NCBI GenBank assembly: GCA_965153355.1
Contig: OZ231127.1
Span: 26,412,001-26,476,000, forward strand
From: Flaccisagitta enflata
Lineage: Eukaryota; Chaetognatha; Sagittoidea; Aphragmophora
Direction of reading: 5' to 3'
DNA length: 64,000 nt
A program made the position numbers and the translations under genes. Of the stretch, positions 23,251 through 37,598 are shown one piece after another (position 1 is the first letter of the stretch; each line of letters begins with the position of its first letter). Below the pieces are notes generated by a model. It was not told where the DNA came from. It ran no database searches and was given only the letters and a program-made list of their open reading frames with translations.

Positions 23251-24030
23251 TAGCACAGTTTGGTGAATCGAGGCCAAAAAAGACGATGAATTATCTCCTG
23301 ACTCCCCTCCTCCCTTACTCCCCTCCCATGCCTCGAGGAGGAGGATGAAAAAATCTTCTTTCTTTATTGCAGTTTTATAATGTACATAAAATGTTCCTTT
23401 CACACGCCACCTATTATGTTTTAAACCCAAGCAATTTTGATATAATAAGCAAAAAAATTGCCCACTTTGCAACGTCATGGTATTTCCTTTTCTTTTCTTT
23501 TATTCTTTTTTCTTAAACCCCCCCCCACGCGAGCGTCTTATTCAATCTCTACTTTCGTTCTTTGGTCAGTTAGTATCAAATAAATTCAACAAATTTTGAT
23601 TTGCATTCCTGAAAGAACAAAATAAAATTTTGGAATTTAATTTTTTTTAAAGGGGCGTAAAACGTTGACTAGGTACTGAGAATTGGATGGTCAAATTTTC
23701 TTCATTGTCTTGATCTAATGATCGAATGATGTAAGAAAATAAAGAATCCAGTCCATGTTTTAATTGTCAGAAATCGTAAAAAAGAAATAGATGTTTTACA
23801 ATTGAAAAAAAAATATCTTGTCCACGCGTTGTATTTTAGCGTGTGGCTTTGCTGTGAATATACCTGAGTTGACCATGTTCTGGTTCCCTCGGATTTTGAA
23901 GCAATGGATTGAAGTGATGACGTTGCGTGATTTTGCTCATATTTCATTCATCTAAGACAAATCGCCAGACCGGTACTCAATGCCATGTATATGAACACCG
24001 CCTTAAACTGTATTCATTTTCCATTAGCTC
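23251..24030. other. Non-coding stretch
   Basis: AT-rich with C-runs at 23518-23527. No exon or element end supported. Confidence 0.4.
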
Positions 24031-25280
<1,250 letters not shown>

Positions 25281-25382
25281 TTGTTGCGGACAAGCAACAC
25301 TACAGGAGGCTTTGTCCGTTCGTTGGTCTGTTGGTCCACTGTCCACCCGTCCGTAGCGATATTGTGACCCCGATACACATGG
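25281..25382 (+). repeat. AG-hairpin-family fragment, 5' part only
   Basis: T-run then GTTGCGGAC-AA-GCAAC (25283-25298), AGGAGGCTTTGTCCGTT and GTTGGTC words. It then joins GTCCACCCGTCCGTAGCGAT, a phrase also seen at 58070. The GGCCTTG end is absent. The foldback element inserted right beside it. Confidence 0.65.
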
Positions 25383-25390
25383 TTATTCAT

Positions 25391-27351
25391 TAGGACAGGG
25401 GTTCTGACACAGATTTTGGCAGATCCTTCTTGTTAACGGCACTTTGGCTCAAAATCAATGTAGTATTAATGTTCTGCCTTCAAAAGTCGCATTGGGTATC
25501 AGGAAATTGTGACCGCCACCCCCCCACCCCCCCCCTCAGAAGGTGGATCATTCAAAAAGCCTGGTGATGGTCTCATTTGAAAGGTATTTACGTGGAGAAC
25601 ATGAAAGATTACTGATATGAAAGAGGGGTCCCAAGGGGGGCCCCTAAGGGGCCCCTAAAGTGATTGAAGGGGCCCCCAAAGCATCCAATACATGAAAATG
25701 TGCAATGATTTGTTAAAAAAACTAGGTAATGGTGTCATTTAAAACGTTTCTACCCATAGAATATGAAAAATTACTGATATGGAAGAGGGGGCTCCAAAGG
25801 GGCCCCTAAAGAACCCCAAAGAGGTTAAAGGGGCCCTTGAAGGATCTATAACCATGAAAATGTAGATTGGACTCTTTGATAAATCTGATTGTGGTGTTTT
25901 TGGAAGGTATCTATGTGGAGAACATGAAATGTTATTGACATGGATGATGGGGTCCCTAGGTGACCGCTTAGGGCCCCCAAAAGGATTGAAGAGGGCCCCA
26001 AAGGATCTAAATTCTTGATAATTTTAATTGAATTTTTCAAAAAATCTGGTAGTTGTCTCATTTGGAAGGTATTTACATAAAAAACATAAAACGTTACTGA
26101 TATGGAAAATTTGGTTCCCAGGGGACCCCAAAGGAGCCACTAAGGAGTAAAAGAGGGCCCCAATGAATCCAAAATCATGAAAATCTTGAATTGTCATAGT
26201 TTTCTCTAAAAGACAGACCAAAATAAACCAACAGATAGGTATACAAACAGAGAGACAGATGAAAAGACAGACAGACAAATGGGCGGATAAACCAAGAGAG
26301 TGAGAGTGCAGAGTGTGGAGTTCAGTTGAGTTTAGCAGGGCAATCAGTTATGGATCTCAACTCCTATGTGTCAAGATTAAGGGACAATCTTGACACATTT
26401 GTCTGTCTGTCTTTTTGTGTGTCTGTCTTTTTGTGTGTCTGTCTGTCTGTATACCTATCTGTTTTTTTTTTTGGTCTGTCCTTTAAAGAAAACTATGACA
26501 ATTCAAGATTTACATGATTTTGGATTCATTAGGGCCCTCTTTTACTCCCTAGCGACTCCTTAGGGGCCCCCTGGAAACCAAATTTTTTCATATCAGTAAC
26601 GGTTTATGTTTTTTATGTAAATACCTTCTAAATGAGACCATTTTCAGATTTATTGAACAATTCATTTTAAATTTTCAAGACTTTAGATCCTTTGGGGTCC
26701 TCTTCAATCCCTTTGGGGGCCCTAAGCGGCCACCTAGGGACCCCATCCTCCATGTCAATAACATTTCATGTTCTCCACATAGATACCTTCCAAAAACACC
26801 ACAATCAGATTTATCAAAGAGTCCAATCTACATTTTCATGGTTATAGATCCTTCAAAGGCCCCTTTAACCTCTTTGGGGTTCTTTAGGGGCCCCTTTGGA
26901 GCCCCCTCTTCCATATCAGTAATTTTTCATATTCTATGGGTAGAAACGTTTTAAATGACACCATTACCTAGTTTTTTAACAAATCATTGTACATTTTCAT
27001 GTATTGGATGCTTTGGGGGCCCCTTCAATCACTTTAGGGGCCCCTTAAGGGCCCCCCTTGGGTCCCCTCTTTCATATCAGTAATCTTTCATGTTCTCCAC
27101 GTAAATACCTTTCAAATGAGACCATCACCAGGCTTTTTGAATGATCCATTTAGAATTTATTAGCAAAAGAAGGCGAATTGCTTAATCTTTAGAGGTCACC
27201 ACCTTCTGAGGGGGGTGGGGGGGTGGCGGTCACAATTTCCTGATACCCAATGCGACTTTTGAAGGCAGAACATTAATACTACATTGATTTTGAGCCAAAG
27301 TGCCGTTAACAAGAAGGATCTGCCAAAATCTGTGTCAGAACCCCTGTCCTA
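25391..27351. mobile_element. 1.96-kb foldback element, hAT-type, with tandem repeats in both arms
   Basis: Ends TAGGACAGGGGTTCTGACAC and its complement are flanked by a perfect 8-bp duplication, TTATTCAT (25383-25390 and 27352-27359). The two arms (about 25391-26270 and 26400-27351) are near-identical inverted copies, separated by a 130-bp spacer that itself folds (TGTCAAGATT / AATCTTGACA). Each arm holds four roughly 190-bp units marked by ACTGATATGGAAGAGGGG-type and GGGGCCCCTAAAG-type words. An 8-bp duplication with TAGG..AGGGG ends is typical of hAT elements. There is no transposase gene. Confidence 0.9.
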
Positions 27352-27430
27352 TTATTCATTTACCCATTTACTTTTCTTTTCGCAAGCCTTTTTATGACCA
27401 AGACAATTAGACATCCAGCTCTATTCTTAT

Positions 27431-27759
27431 TTTTAGTCGCGTGCTACGCGACTCTTCGACCTGCTATGTCAGTCAGTCGTTGGTCTGTTGGTTGATTGGT
27501 CGGTCCATCGGTAACACTGTTTTTTGATGTTTGTGGGGGATTTTTTTGTCTCAGTGTTAAAAAGCGCTAGAAAAAGTTAATTAGTGTTAAAAACTGTTAC
27601 AAACTTCTAAAAAAGTTACGAATATTAAAACTGATGAGTGTTAAGGGTTTTGAAAAAGGTATATACAGAGATTCAAAGGGTTAAGAAGAGTTAAAGACGG
27701 CTAAAAGCGGTTATGAAGAGTTTTCAAGTCTCTCACGCGACCTATGGGTGTTGGCCTTG
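27431..27759 (+). repeat. AG-hairpin-family element (stem TCGCGTG), long interior
   Basis: TTTTTAGTCGCGTG-CTA-CGCGACT (27431-27453), GTCAGTCGTTGGTC tract, then a 180-bp interior of GTTAAAA-type short repeats. CACGCGACC at 27734-27742 complements the first arm but for the last base, followed by GTTGGCCTTGTTTT. Confidence 0.85.
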
Positions 27760-27914
27760 TTTTCTTTTTAAAAGCTTGCTCCTTAATCTGTGAGAAGGAG
27801 ACGTATTTTGCCTAATCAAATTGTTTCAGCGTAATTACCTGTTTTTGCAAAAGTTGGCATCTCTTTATTGCATGTTGGATGTTGCTTCTGTAATTTCATA
27901 TGTTTCTCCACTCT

Positions 27915-28469
<555 letters not shown>

Positions 28470-29207
28470 TACACAATTTCTCTACGCCTTTTGAGAATGA
28501 AGCCATGTGCTCTGATAGGAAAAGGGTTGGGTTTTCTCCTGTTTGGACATCGGTCACAAATAGGTCAATGACCTATGCATAGTGATTAGTGAATATGGTC
28601 ATCATCATCCATCTATGTACCTCTGCTTAACTGCCTTGAGTTTGAGGCTGACATTTCAGTTCTGAGGCGGCAAATTTCCATCCTCAGAGTAAAATCTCAC
28701 CGTAATGGTTCTCACTATATCCTCAAGCCGTCAAGGCTCAAATCTCTTTCAAAAGAGGCAAACCTAAGCTTTGGAGTTTATGGGACCAAATCTATGACAC
28801 TTAAATTGCAGGCTTGAGGACAGATTGTACATCAAGGCTCAAGCTCAAGACCAAACTCAAACCAGGATCCCTCTTAAGATCTATATTTTTGCTTTTAGTA
28901 CAAACACAATCTGAGAATCTAAACCTAACTTAGGGGATTTAAATCTTAGCCTCAAGGCCCAATGTTGAATCCCAGGATTCCCTATGATAGTCACGAAAGG
29001 TTATCAGCGGCGCCTTGAGCTAGCAGCCATAATGATACTATGATGGTAACTGGGGCATTTCATCTGTTGGAAATTTCGAGAATGAGTTTTAGGCTGAAAT
29101 TTAAGCCTCGAGCTCGAGGCTGAGCTTTGGACCTTGAGGTGGATACTTGAGCCTAAAGACTGAAATTTGAACCTCAAAGCTGATATCTTAGCCTCAAAGA
29201 GACTAGA
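28470..29207. repeat. Degenerate GAGGCTCAAAT minisatellite
   Basis: From about 28640 words such as TTGAGCCTAAAG, CCTCAAGGCCCAA and GAGGCTGA recur at irregular spacing. It resumes at 29537-29600 after the MITE insertion. 28470-28640 is unremarkable. Confidence 0.5.
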
Positions 29208-29532
29208 CAGTCTATGGACAAAACGAGGAGAGTAAATTTTGCTGATCACCGGTATGATGCTAAGGACTGAAAGAATTAACGGAAGAACAATTTTTACCTG
29301 AAGTAATCGTTCAAAATGTAGGCTTGTAATTACCTCATAGAAAATGACTAAGGACTGAAAGAAACTATTGCAAGAACGATTACTACAGGAAGTAATCATT
29401 CTTCCGTTAATTCTTTCAGTCTTTAGTAAATTTCTATGAGGTAATTACAAACCTACATTTTGAAATCAACTACGCCTAAGCATCATAATGGTGATCAGCA
29501 AAATCTACTCTCCTCGTTTTGTCCATAGACTG
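29208..29532. mobile_element. 325-bp palindromic MITE with 4-bp target duplication TAGA
   Basis: CAGTCTATGGACAAAACGAG and its complement end the element, with TAGA on both sides (29204-29207, 29533-29536). The whole element is close to a perfect palindrome. Ends resemble CAGTCAGTGGACAAAAC of the element at 54083-54396. Confidence 0.8.
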
Positions 29533-29536
29533 TAGA

Positions 29537-30589
<1,053 letters not shown>

Positions 30590-30595
30590 TTTTTT

Positions 30596-31737
30596 CTTTC
30601 CCTTCTTTTTCTTTTTTTTTCTTCCTTTCTCTTTCTTTTCTTCTTCTTTGGTGTCCCGACAACTTTGGTGTCCCGACAGCAGGGACTGCAATTGAAGTCC
30701 CTGAAGTCCCTCCTCCTACGCCGCTGCGATGTACCATATTGTCAGTTGCGTCCATGTATTGATCCGGAACGAAATGACAAATAGTTCATCTTAAAGTCAC
30801 CTTGGTACGTAGGTCGATCATTTGAACCGTCGGTCAGTGAGTGGATCAGTGAGTTTTTAGGGTTTTTTTTTACGGCCCCTGCCAACCAGCAATGCTGGTC
30901 CAGCATGCAACTCATAACGTCCCATTTTCTTTCTCAGCAAGCATAGTTTCAAGTTACTCAAATACAAGTCTAATCCGGTTTTGTAAATGATCATACCAGT
31001 AAAAGCGGCTGTCGCCGTGAGGAAAAAAGTCGTAAGCATTGGTCACTTTTCACCAAGCTTTTATCTTCAATTCCTGCATCTTTTTTATTTATCAAATCAA
31101 ATCAAGAGCCGTTGTATGTACTGATGAGATATGTCGTCTGCCAAAACCACACCGTGGTAAGTGGGCAAAACGCGGGCGTGATCGCGTTTTTTTTACCATA
31201 ACCCTTCCAAAAAGAAGCACCATCAGGTGCTAAGGACAACCTTTTTTTCTCTTTTCTGCCTTAGTGTCCCGCGATAGTGTCTACTGTCTTTACATGTGAT
31301 CGCGTTTTGAATTTATGATGCTGTAGGCAAGATTGTCTGTGTTGGGGTGGGGATGGGGGTTGGGGGAGGTATAAATGGGGGTTGTATGCCTTGCTCATCC
31401 ACGCACGTCAGTAACAATTTGTGACCCGGCGTCACTTGTTTTCCCACTATCTGCGTTTACTGAAATAATGAATGAAGGTCGATCTCTATCTGTCTCTCTC
31501 AAAATCTCTCTCACTCTAAGATCAATGTTTATGTACTACTCCACCCAATAAAAAAGCCGCACTTTTAAAGGGAAAATCGTCATATTGAATTTCAAAATAA
31601 CTAATAATCTTTGACCATTAGAAAGCTCTTGTAAAGATCTTTCATTTGGCTCCAATCTGGCAATTCTAGCTTTATTCATTTAGAAATGGCGTAAGAATGA
31701 GTAGAAACATTGCCATTATCAGTTTGCAATCCCAATG
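30596..31737. other. Non-coding stretch
   Basis: Includes AAAGCGGCTGTCGCCGTGAG near 30999, which resembles AAAGGCGGCTAATCGCCGAC near 45105 (both followed by AAAAAGTCGTAA), a possible further hairpin repeat. GTGACCCGGCGTCACTTGTT at 31420-31440 recalls 58100. No gene seen. Confidence 0.4.
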
Positions 31738-31978
31738 AACAAGGCCGGATACACGGCAATCCAGTCGCGAACGGTTGGGCAGGAGCAGTAATGCAAAAAC
31801 CGCTCGGAATTCAAAAATGTGACGGACGGACCGACGGACGGACCGACCTACCGACCGACAGGAACAGGAACAGTGAGGCCAAAGACCGCAGAAAAAGTTA
31901 AGTGTGAGGGACAGACAGACGGACCAATGGACCGACCAACAAAGCGGGGTGTAGAGTAGCGTAGCACGCGACTAAGAA
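31738..31978 (-). repeat. AG-hairpin-family element, minus orientation, mismatched ends
   Basis: Minus-strand start CTTAGTCGCGTG-CTA-CGCTACT (31955-31973). The far arm on the + strand reads AGTCGCGAAC at about 31762, so the last stem bases do not match the start. GGACGGACCGACGG tract inside, and the AACAAGGCC end at 31738. It may be a recombinant of two versions. Confidence 0.75.
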
Positions 31979-32029
31979 AGAAGGCCAAGTGGAAAAATTG
32001 ACATGGAAAAATTCCCCATATGAGTAAAA

Positions 32030-32110
32030 GCATAGGTCATCGACCCCGTCGGGGCCGCTGTCCAAAAAGGGACTGACCAGCCGATGGATGGACAAAGGGG
32101 GGAGTAGAAC
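32030..32110. repeat. CGGCC hairpin unit fragment
   Basis: AAGCATAGGTCATCGACCCC then GTCGGGGCCGCTGTCC, the same ends as 62303-62770. Followed by ACGCGACTAAAG, the start of a minus-oriented AG hairpin without its near arm. Confidence 0.6.
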
Positions 32111-32221
32111 GCGACTAAAGATAATATACATAAACATCCCGCTGCAACAGATTCAAGAATAACGGAAATCCGCTTATAATGGATGTGAAATTATGGTCCT
32201 TTCATGTTGAATTCATCTTCT

Positions 32222-32358
32222 TTTTTAGTTGCAGACACGCAACTTTTTCATTGTCGTCTTCTTCTTCTTTTTTTTCTTCTTCTTCTTCTTCTTCTTCTTC
32301 TTCTTCTTCTTCTTCTTCTTCTTCTTCTTCTTCTTCTTCTTCTTCTTCTTCTTCTTCT
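32222..32358. repeat. AG-hairpin 5' fragment plus (CTT)n
   Basis: TTTTTTAGTTGCAGACACGC then AACT is a mutated TTGCGGAC hairpin start. It is followed directly by CTT repeats to 32358. Confidence 0.75.
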
Positions 32359-32494
32359 GCTATTCTTTGTCGGTTGATATCGGAATCTACCCTGGTAATG
32401 CAACATCAAAGACCACGCCAAAGTTTCAAAAAAATGGTGGCAAAAAATTGAGGGTTATACTAATGAAAACAGATGTGATTTTAAATTTCAGTTA

Positions 32495-33125
32495 TACCAA
32501 CAAGAAAACTTACTATCTTCGCCAAAAGAAACACGTCACCTTCTATCTAGAATATCTCGACTTCCAGAGAAGTTAAAATTTTTTTCAAAAAAAAATATTA
32601 TTCTACTCCAAAAGAATTACAAAATAAGTCTAATCTGGTAACTATATCTCAAAATGTTTTGAAATGGCAAGCAGAATAAGGGAAATAGTCATTTTCAGAA
32701 TTATAAAAAATTATGACAAAAGAATAGAAGAAATTTAATGTTAGTTTAACTATGATTATCTCCACTTCTAGAAAAGCAAAATATTTATAAAGAAAAAAAA
32801 CAAACAAATCTATATCGAAAGATCTAAAAGATAAGCGCAATCTAGATTCTGTAGCTCAAGCCATTTGGAAATGGCAAGCAAAAGAATAGACTTGTTTTGA
32901 AAATCATAGGCTTTCAAAAACTGTGAGCAAATGAGAAAAAGTTAGTTTATATGTTAATGAATAAATGCATTAAAAATTGCATTTTAAATCACAATCTGGT
33001 TTGTTTCTCATAAAGAAAAACTTACTTGACTTACAAACTCTCTCAGTTACCATATTTTGCCAAAGTATGGTAAAAAAATCACATCATTCTCAGGGTGTCG
33101 TGTTTCTTTTGGCGGAGATAGTACT
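32495..33125. mobile_element. 630-bp terminal-inverted-repeat element
   Basis: Left ACTATCTTCGCCAAAAGAAA with CACGTCACC and right GGTGTCGTGTTTCTTTTGGC with GGAGATAGT are inverted copies. Interior is AT-rich with repeated 'ggcaagca' and 'atctcgacttc' words and no gene. A partial second copy is at 1-410. Confidence 0.7.
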
Positions 33126-33214
33126 ACACACGCACATTGAATACAACGTGAAGATTACGGAAAAGGTAAAGCACCCACCTTTGTAGCTCATGTCGCCATG
33201 GCCACATGGTCGTG

Positions 33215-33690
33215 TATGGTATCATTCAATTGGTTATCTCAATATAAATTACGCCATCGAGGCGAATTTTGAATTTCGCCTCCGTCAAGAGAAATTCACT
33301 CCAAAAAGCGGATTTTTAGATGCGTCCTTGCATCTCTATAAGAGGCTTTGTCCTTAGGTCTGTAACCGGAAAATGTCCCTCCGTAACCAGAAAATTTCTC
33401 AACATGATTTTCTTGTTATATATTTCTCGTTATCTCTGTATCTTTATATTTTCATATCATTATACCTAATGTCTTTATATTTTGATAATTTGTATGATGA
33501 TATCTTACATCTAAAGAGGACGCATCTATTGGACATCTCTTGGCCTTGTTTTACCTCCAAGGGGGTGCCCTCCGCCAATGTTTGGGGTAGAATTTCTCAA
33601 GAATGGGGGCAAAATTAAAAAATCGCCTTGGTGGCGTAAATTGTACTCTGACAAGTTACAGAATCATACACCATATGATCCCGTGAAAGT
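33215..33690. mobile_element. TIR element with an AG-hairpin element nested inside
   Basis: GTATGGTATCATTCAATTGG ... TTACGCCATCGAGGCGA on the left matches, inverted, TCGCCTTGGTGGCGTAA ... ATCATACACCATATGAT on the right. The hairpin-family copy 33313-33548 lies between the arms. Confidence 0.6.
33313..33548 (+). repeat. AG-hairpin-family element (stem ATGCGTCC)
   Basis: TTTTTAGATGCGTCC-TT-GCATCT (hairpin 33318-33335), CTATAAGAGGCTTTGTCC. GGACGCATCT at 33518-33527 exactly complements AGATGCGTCC, then ATTGGACATCTCTTGGCCTTGTTTT. The stem sequence is unique in the window, yet all three arms agree. Confidence 0.9.
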
Positions 33691-34090
33691 TTTGTCCTAA
33701 GCTGTAGGTAGGGGTGCTAACCTTTTTTTACGGTCTTTGCAATGTTCACAATGTATTACACGTGGAAGTGTACAACTACAAGGCGCGTGTTCGCGACTAA
33801 AAATGGAGATTATGTTTCATGTTTTGTGTCAGGCAGAAAATAGCAAAACAGAGTGCCTTTTCAAATCAGACATCCTTCATGCTCTCATTCCTTTATTCAT
33901 TCATTCATTCATCCACTAGATTGATCATTAATTTGTTCATTAATTCAACCATTAATTCATCCTTTCATTGATACATCTATTCATTATTTCTTATTCCCAT
34001 GACATACTATCTTCGCTGAGAGAAACGAAGCAGTTAGTAAATAAGTTTAATAGGAGGCTCACATACAACAAACAAATGCCAAAATTAGAT
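33691..34090. other. Non-coding stretch with a hairpin-family fragment
   Basis: AGGCGCGTGTTCGCGACTAA at 33780-33799 is the start of a minus-oriented AG-hairpin element without a recognisable far end. (ATTCATTC)n-like words at 33890-33990. Confidence 0.5.
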
Positions 34091-34091
34091 T

Positions 34092-34250
34092 TTAATAACG
34101 AGTATTGGCTCCCCCAGCATCAATGATGGCTTGCATTTGCCATGGCATGGATCAGTAGAGCTGCTGCAGGTTTATGGGTGTAATTGCTCTCCTAAGCTTT
34201 GTTGCGATTTTTTTCATGCCAATTTCTCCAAGGTCTTTTCAACTGTCAAC
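34092..34250 (-). pseudogene. Tc1/mariner transposase C-terminal relic
   Basis: The minus strand ends ...MPWQMQAIIDAGGANTRY then TAA (34092-34094). This is the typical C-terminus of Tc1-like transposases. Upstream the reading continues recognisably (KKIATKLRRAITPINLQQLY) but with an in-frame TGA after LY. The catalytic part is absent, so it is a 3' fragment of a dead transposon. Element ends not found. Confidence 0.7.
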
Positions 34251-34449
34251 AATTTTTTTGTAAATTCGTTAAAAAATTAGCCAGTTAAAACTTGTAAAAC
34301 AAAAAACTTTTCCATGGCGAATATAGTATCTATCAACCTAAACCTGGCCTTGTTTATCTTTTTCTTTTTTTCATTTTGCTTTTTTGATTGCTAAAAGATT
34401 ACCAACGAGAATCTATTTCATCATTCTGTTCTCCCCCATTTGTGAGGGC

Positions 34450-34484
<35 letters not shown>

Positions 34485-34485
34485 A

Positions 34486-35720
34486 GGTGGACGACGAAAA
34501 TGTCCAATCTGTTTTGTCCCACTCGGAAAATGTCCAAAATGCCAAATATCCACTCCCAAAATGTCCAAAACCAGTTTTCTCTTTGTTGCATTGCGACTAA
34601 CTTGACTTTTTTGTCATTTTCGTCCATCCATCTTCTACAATGCTCACCAAGAAAATATCCATTTTGACAAATTTGTCCAATTAGTCTTATTTATTTTTGT
34701 CCATCCATCTTCCACAATGCTCACAAAGAAAATATCTTTTTTGACAAATTCGTCATTTTCGTCATTTTTGTCCATCCATCTTCTACAATGCTCACCAAGA
34801 AAATATTAATTTTTGACAAATTCATCATTTTCGTCATTTTTGTCATTTTCGTCATTTTTGTCATTTTTGTCATTTTCGTCCGTCCATCTTCTACTATGCT
34901 CACCAAGAAAATGTTTGATTTATTTTGACAAATTTGTCCAATTCTTCCAATTTGTCCTTTTCGTCATATTTGTCCGTCCATCTTTTATGATCCTCATAGA
35001 AAGATATATTTATATTGACAAATTCGTCAAGTTCGTCCTTTTTGTCAAATTTGTCAAAATATTCTCTTACTTTAAAGACTGGAGAAGGATGGACGAATTC
35101 GTCCAAAGTTGGACAATTTGTCGAAATACATTAATACTCTAAAGACTGGAGAAGGATGGACAAATTTGTCCAAAATTGGACAATTTCTGGAAATATTTTC
35201 TTTTCTCTATTGAGGTTGAGAAAGAATGGACGAATTTGTCCAAAATTGGACAATTTGTCGAAAAACATTAATACTCTAAAGACTGGAGAAGGATGGACGA
35301 ATTCGTCCAAAAGTTTGACAAGTTGTCAAAATGAATCTATACTCTGACTTCTGAGAAAGAATGGACGAATTTGTCCAAAATTGGACAATTTGTCGAAATA
35401 TTCTCTTTTCTTTATAGAGGTTAAGAAAGAATGGACGAATTTGTCCAAAGTTGGACAATTTGTCGAAATATTCTCTTTTCTATATAGAGGTAGAGAAAGA
35501 ATGGACGAATTTGTCTAAAATTGGACAATTTGTCAAAATGCATTAATACTCTTCAAAACTGGTGAAGGATGGAGGAATATGTTCAAAGTTTGACAATTTG
35601 TCGAAATAGATTAATACTCTGGGGACATATACCTTGAAAAAAAGTCCTTTTTTTCGGACATTTTAGTTGCTGGACATTCCCATTTTGGACAATGTAGATT
35701 GGACATTTTCGTCATGCGTC
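34486..35720. mobile_element. 1.2-kb foldback element made of GGACAAATTTGTCC repeats
   Basis: ACGACGAAAATGTCCAATCT near the left and, inverted, ATGACGAAAATGTCCAATCT at the right mark the ends. GAGACACA stands directly outside both (34478-34485, 35721-35728) and may be an 8-bp duplication, though the left copy lies in a GA tract. The left half has about 4 units of 85-95 bp (CAATGCTCA with CCAAGAAAATAT). The right half has about 8 units of 65-75 bp (GGATGGACGAATTCGTCCA). The halves are inverted relative to each other. No gene. Confidence 0.7.
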
Positions 35721-35939
35721 GAGACACACACACACACACACACACAAGTAGTTTTTCATCATAACTTTATCCCAAAAACCTTTTTGCTTGCCTTTTTGTT
35801 TACAAAACGCGATTGTTCTAGTGTCCATTTAACTCCGTCATGTGAACTCGGTCACGCCCGCTTTCTTAACGTGACTAGGCCATTTTTTCTTATGAGGAGG
35901 TACATGGTACTGATTGCACTGAAAATCATAAAAAAATAG

Positions 35940-36330
35940 AGCAAAGCCAAATGAGCTAGATGAGTTAAAATACTAAAAATCATTCTACCAAATATCCAGC
36001 TATGCTAACTGAAAAGCTTTGTGTTTGCATGCTCAAAAAATACATTTATTCATCCCATTAAAACTCAGATAAAAAACTAAACTAAATGAGCTAAATGAGC
36101 TAGAATACTTAAAAACACCCTCACAGATGAGCAGCTCTGCTCACTGACATGCTTTTTTATGGCTGCTTGCTTAAACATATATCAGAATATTTATTCATTT
36201 GTCGAATCTAAAATAAAAAAAAAAAATGAGCTAAATGAGCTTAATGAGCTAAAATGCTTGAAAATACTCACAGATGAGCAGCTTTGCTCATAAACATGCC
36301 TTCTTGTATTATTTGCATGCTCATACAAAC
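35940..36330. repeat. About 130-bp tandem repeat, three units
   Basis: Each unit starts ATGAGCTAAATGAGCTA-like, and carries AGCTNTGCTCA and CATGCTNAAA and a TTTATTCAT near its end. Units differ by about 25%. Confidence 0.7.
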
Positions 36331-37450
36331 TTAAATACACTCCTTTACTGATCCTACTTAAAATCATAAAAAAATCGAAAAAAATTTGATTAGAATTTTT
36401 CGTAAATAAATCTTTAAAAATTTATAACGCAAAAAATATATGCCGTAGAGCATTCTGCTTGGCGCCAAATGAAAGAGAATTATCAAATTTACTTACCCTA
36501 TCAATTTCATTGGAGGGCTCAATCAGCCCTAGGAGATTCCCAACTTCCCCATGAGAAAATGAAAACCCTGTTTCTCTCGAATATGTCAAAAAGTCGAAGA
36601 CTGACTTCGACTTTTTTCCCGATGATAACTACATGTGTACATCAGTAACATGATAGTTCAAAAACACGAAAAACACATTTTGATTTGTCCAGTAAGATGA
36701 AATTTCATTAAAGAGACCTAGTTTCTTCGAGGACTCCCAAATTATAATGTTGTCTTGCTGAGCAAACTAAAATTTTGAGTTTCTGCTATTGAAAAAAATT
36801 TTTTCTTTTTTTTTTTACGATATACGGTACTTTCGTTCTTGACAGTAGGGTCCTATCCGGCCTTGTTTCATTGGCCATAAACATTGTTTTCTCCATAAAT
36901 ATTTTTTGTTTCTGAGATGAGATACGTATCAGATTTGATCAGTCTCGGCCAATACAACGGTGAAAATAAAACGGTGATAGCATCAGCCAAAAGGAAGAAC
37001 TAGGTCAAACCAAGAGAGCAACGTGCATTTTATGTTTTCCATAAAAAGAAAAAAACAAAAACAAAACAAAAACAAATCAGAGGAACAACCATAACGTCTT
37101 TTTAACGAGACAAAGAACACACCAATCCCCGAGTAAAGCAACCCAGCAATTTGAATATTCATCAATGATATGAGAAACATGACCAAGACATGTCTAATAG
37201 AAAAATTAAACCTCGGATGTCATGCCTCAAGGGAGCAAGGAAATTAATCTATCAATGGTGGATTTCTGTAACTGCTATCATAGGAAATGATATAAGATAT
37301 TGTGAAAGGGTTGAAACTTTCTATTTGTTATAGCAAGATTTCCATTATTCCCGGGTCGGTATAACGGCGTTTGATCAAATTGGTATATTTATAAGAACTG
37401 CTCATGTAATGATGTATGCAACCGGCGCGCTGATTTTAGTACATTTTTAA
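36331..37450. other. Non-coding stretch
   Basis: 36420-36640 (GTAGAGCATTCTGCTTGGCG, GTCGAAGACTGACTTCGAC) resembles 45770-45980, a diffuse shared repeat with a small hairpin. A GTCCTATCCGGCCTTGTTTC end at 36849-36868 is an isolated tail of the AG-hairpin family. No gene. Confidence 0.45.
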
Positions 37451-37466
37451 AAAACAAGGCCAACAC

Positions 37467-37560
37467 CAGAGGCGTATTTGGAGGAGAAGCAGGGGAAGCA
37501 ACGGCTTCCCCTAGCTGTCGGACCATTTTCTCGTCGGGACCAGGGAGAGAGAGAAAGAGT

Positions 37561-37598
<38 letters not shown>

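Noticed and set aside
34600-35650. CRISPR-like regularly spaced repeats
   Set aside because: Units are 65-95 bp, drift continuously and are inverted between halves. There are no constant repeat and unique spacer pairs, and the context is eukaryotic.
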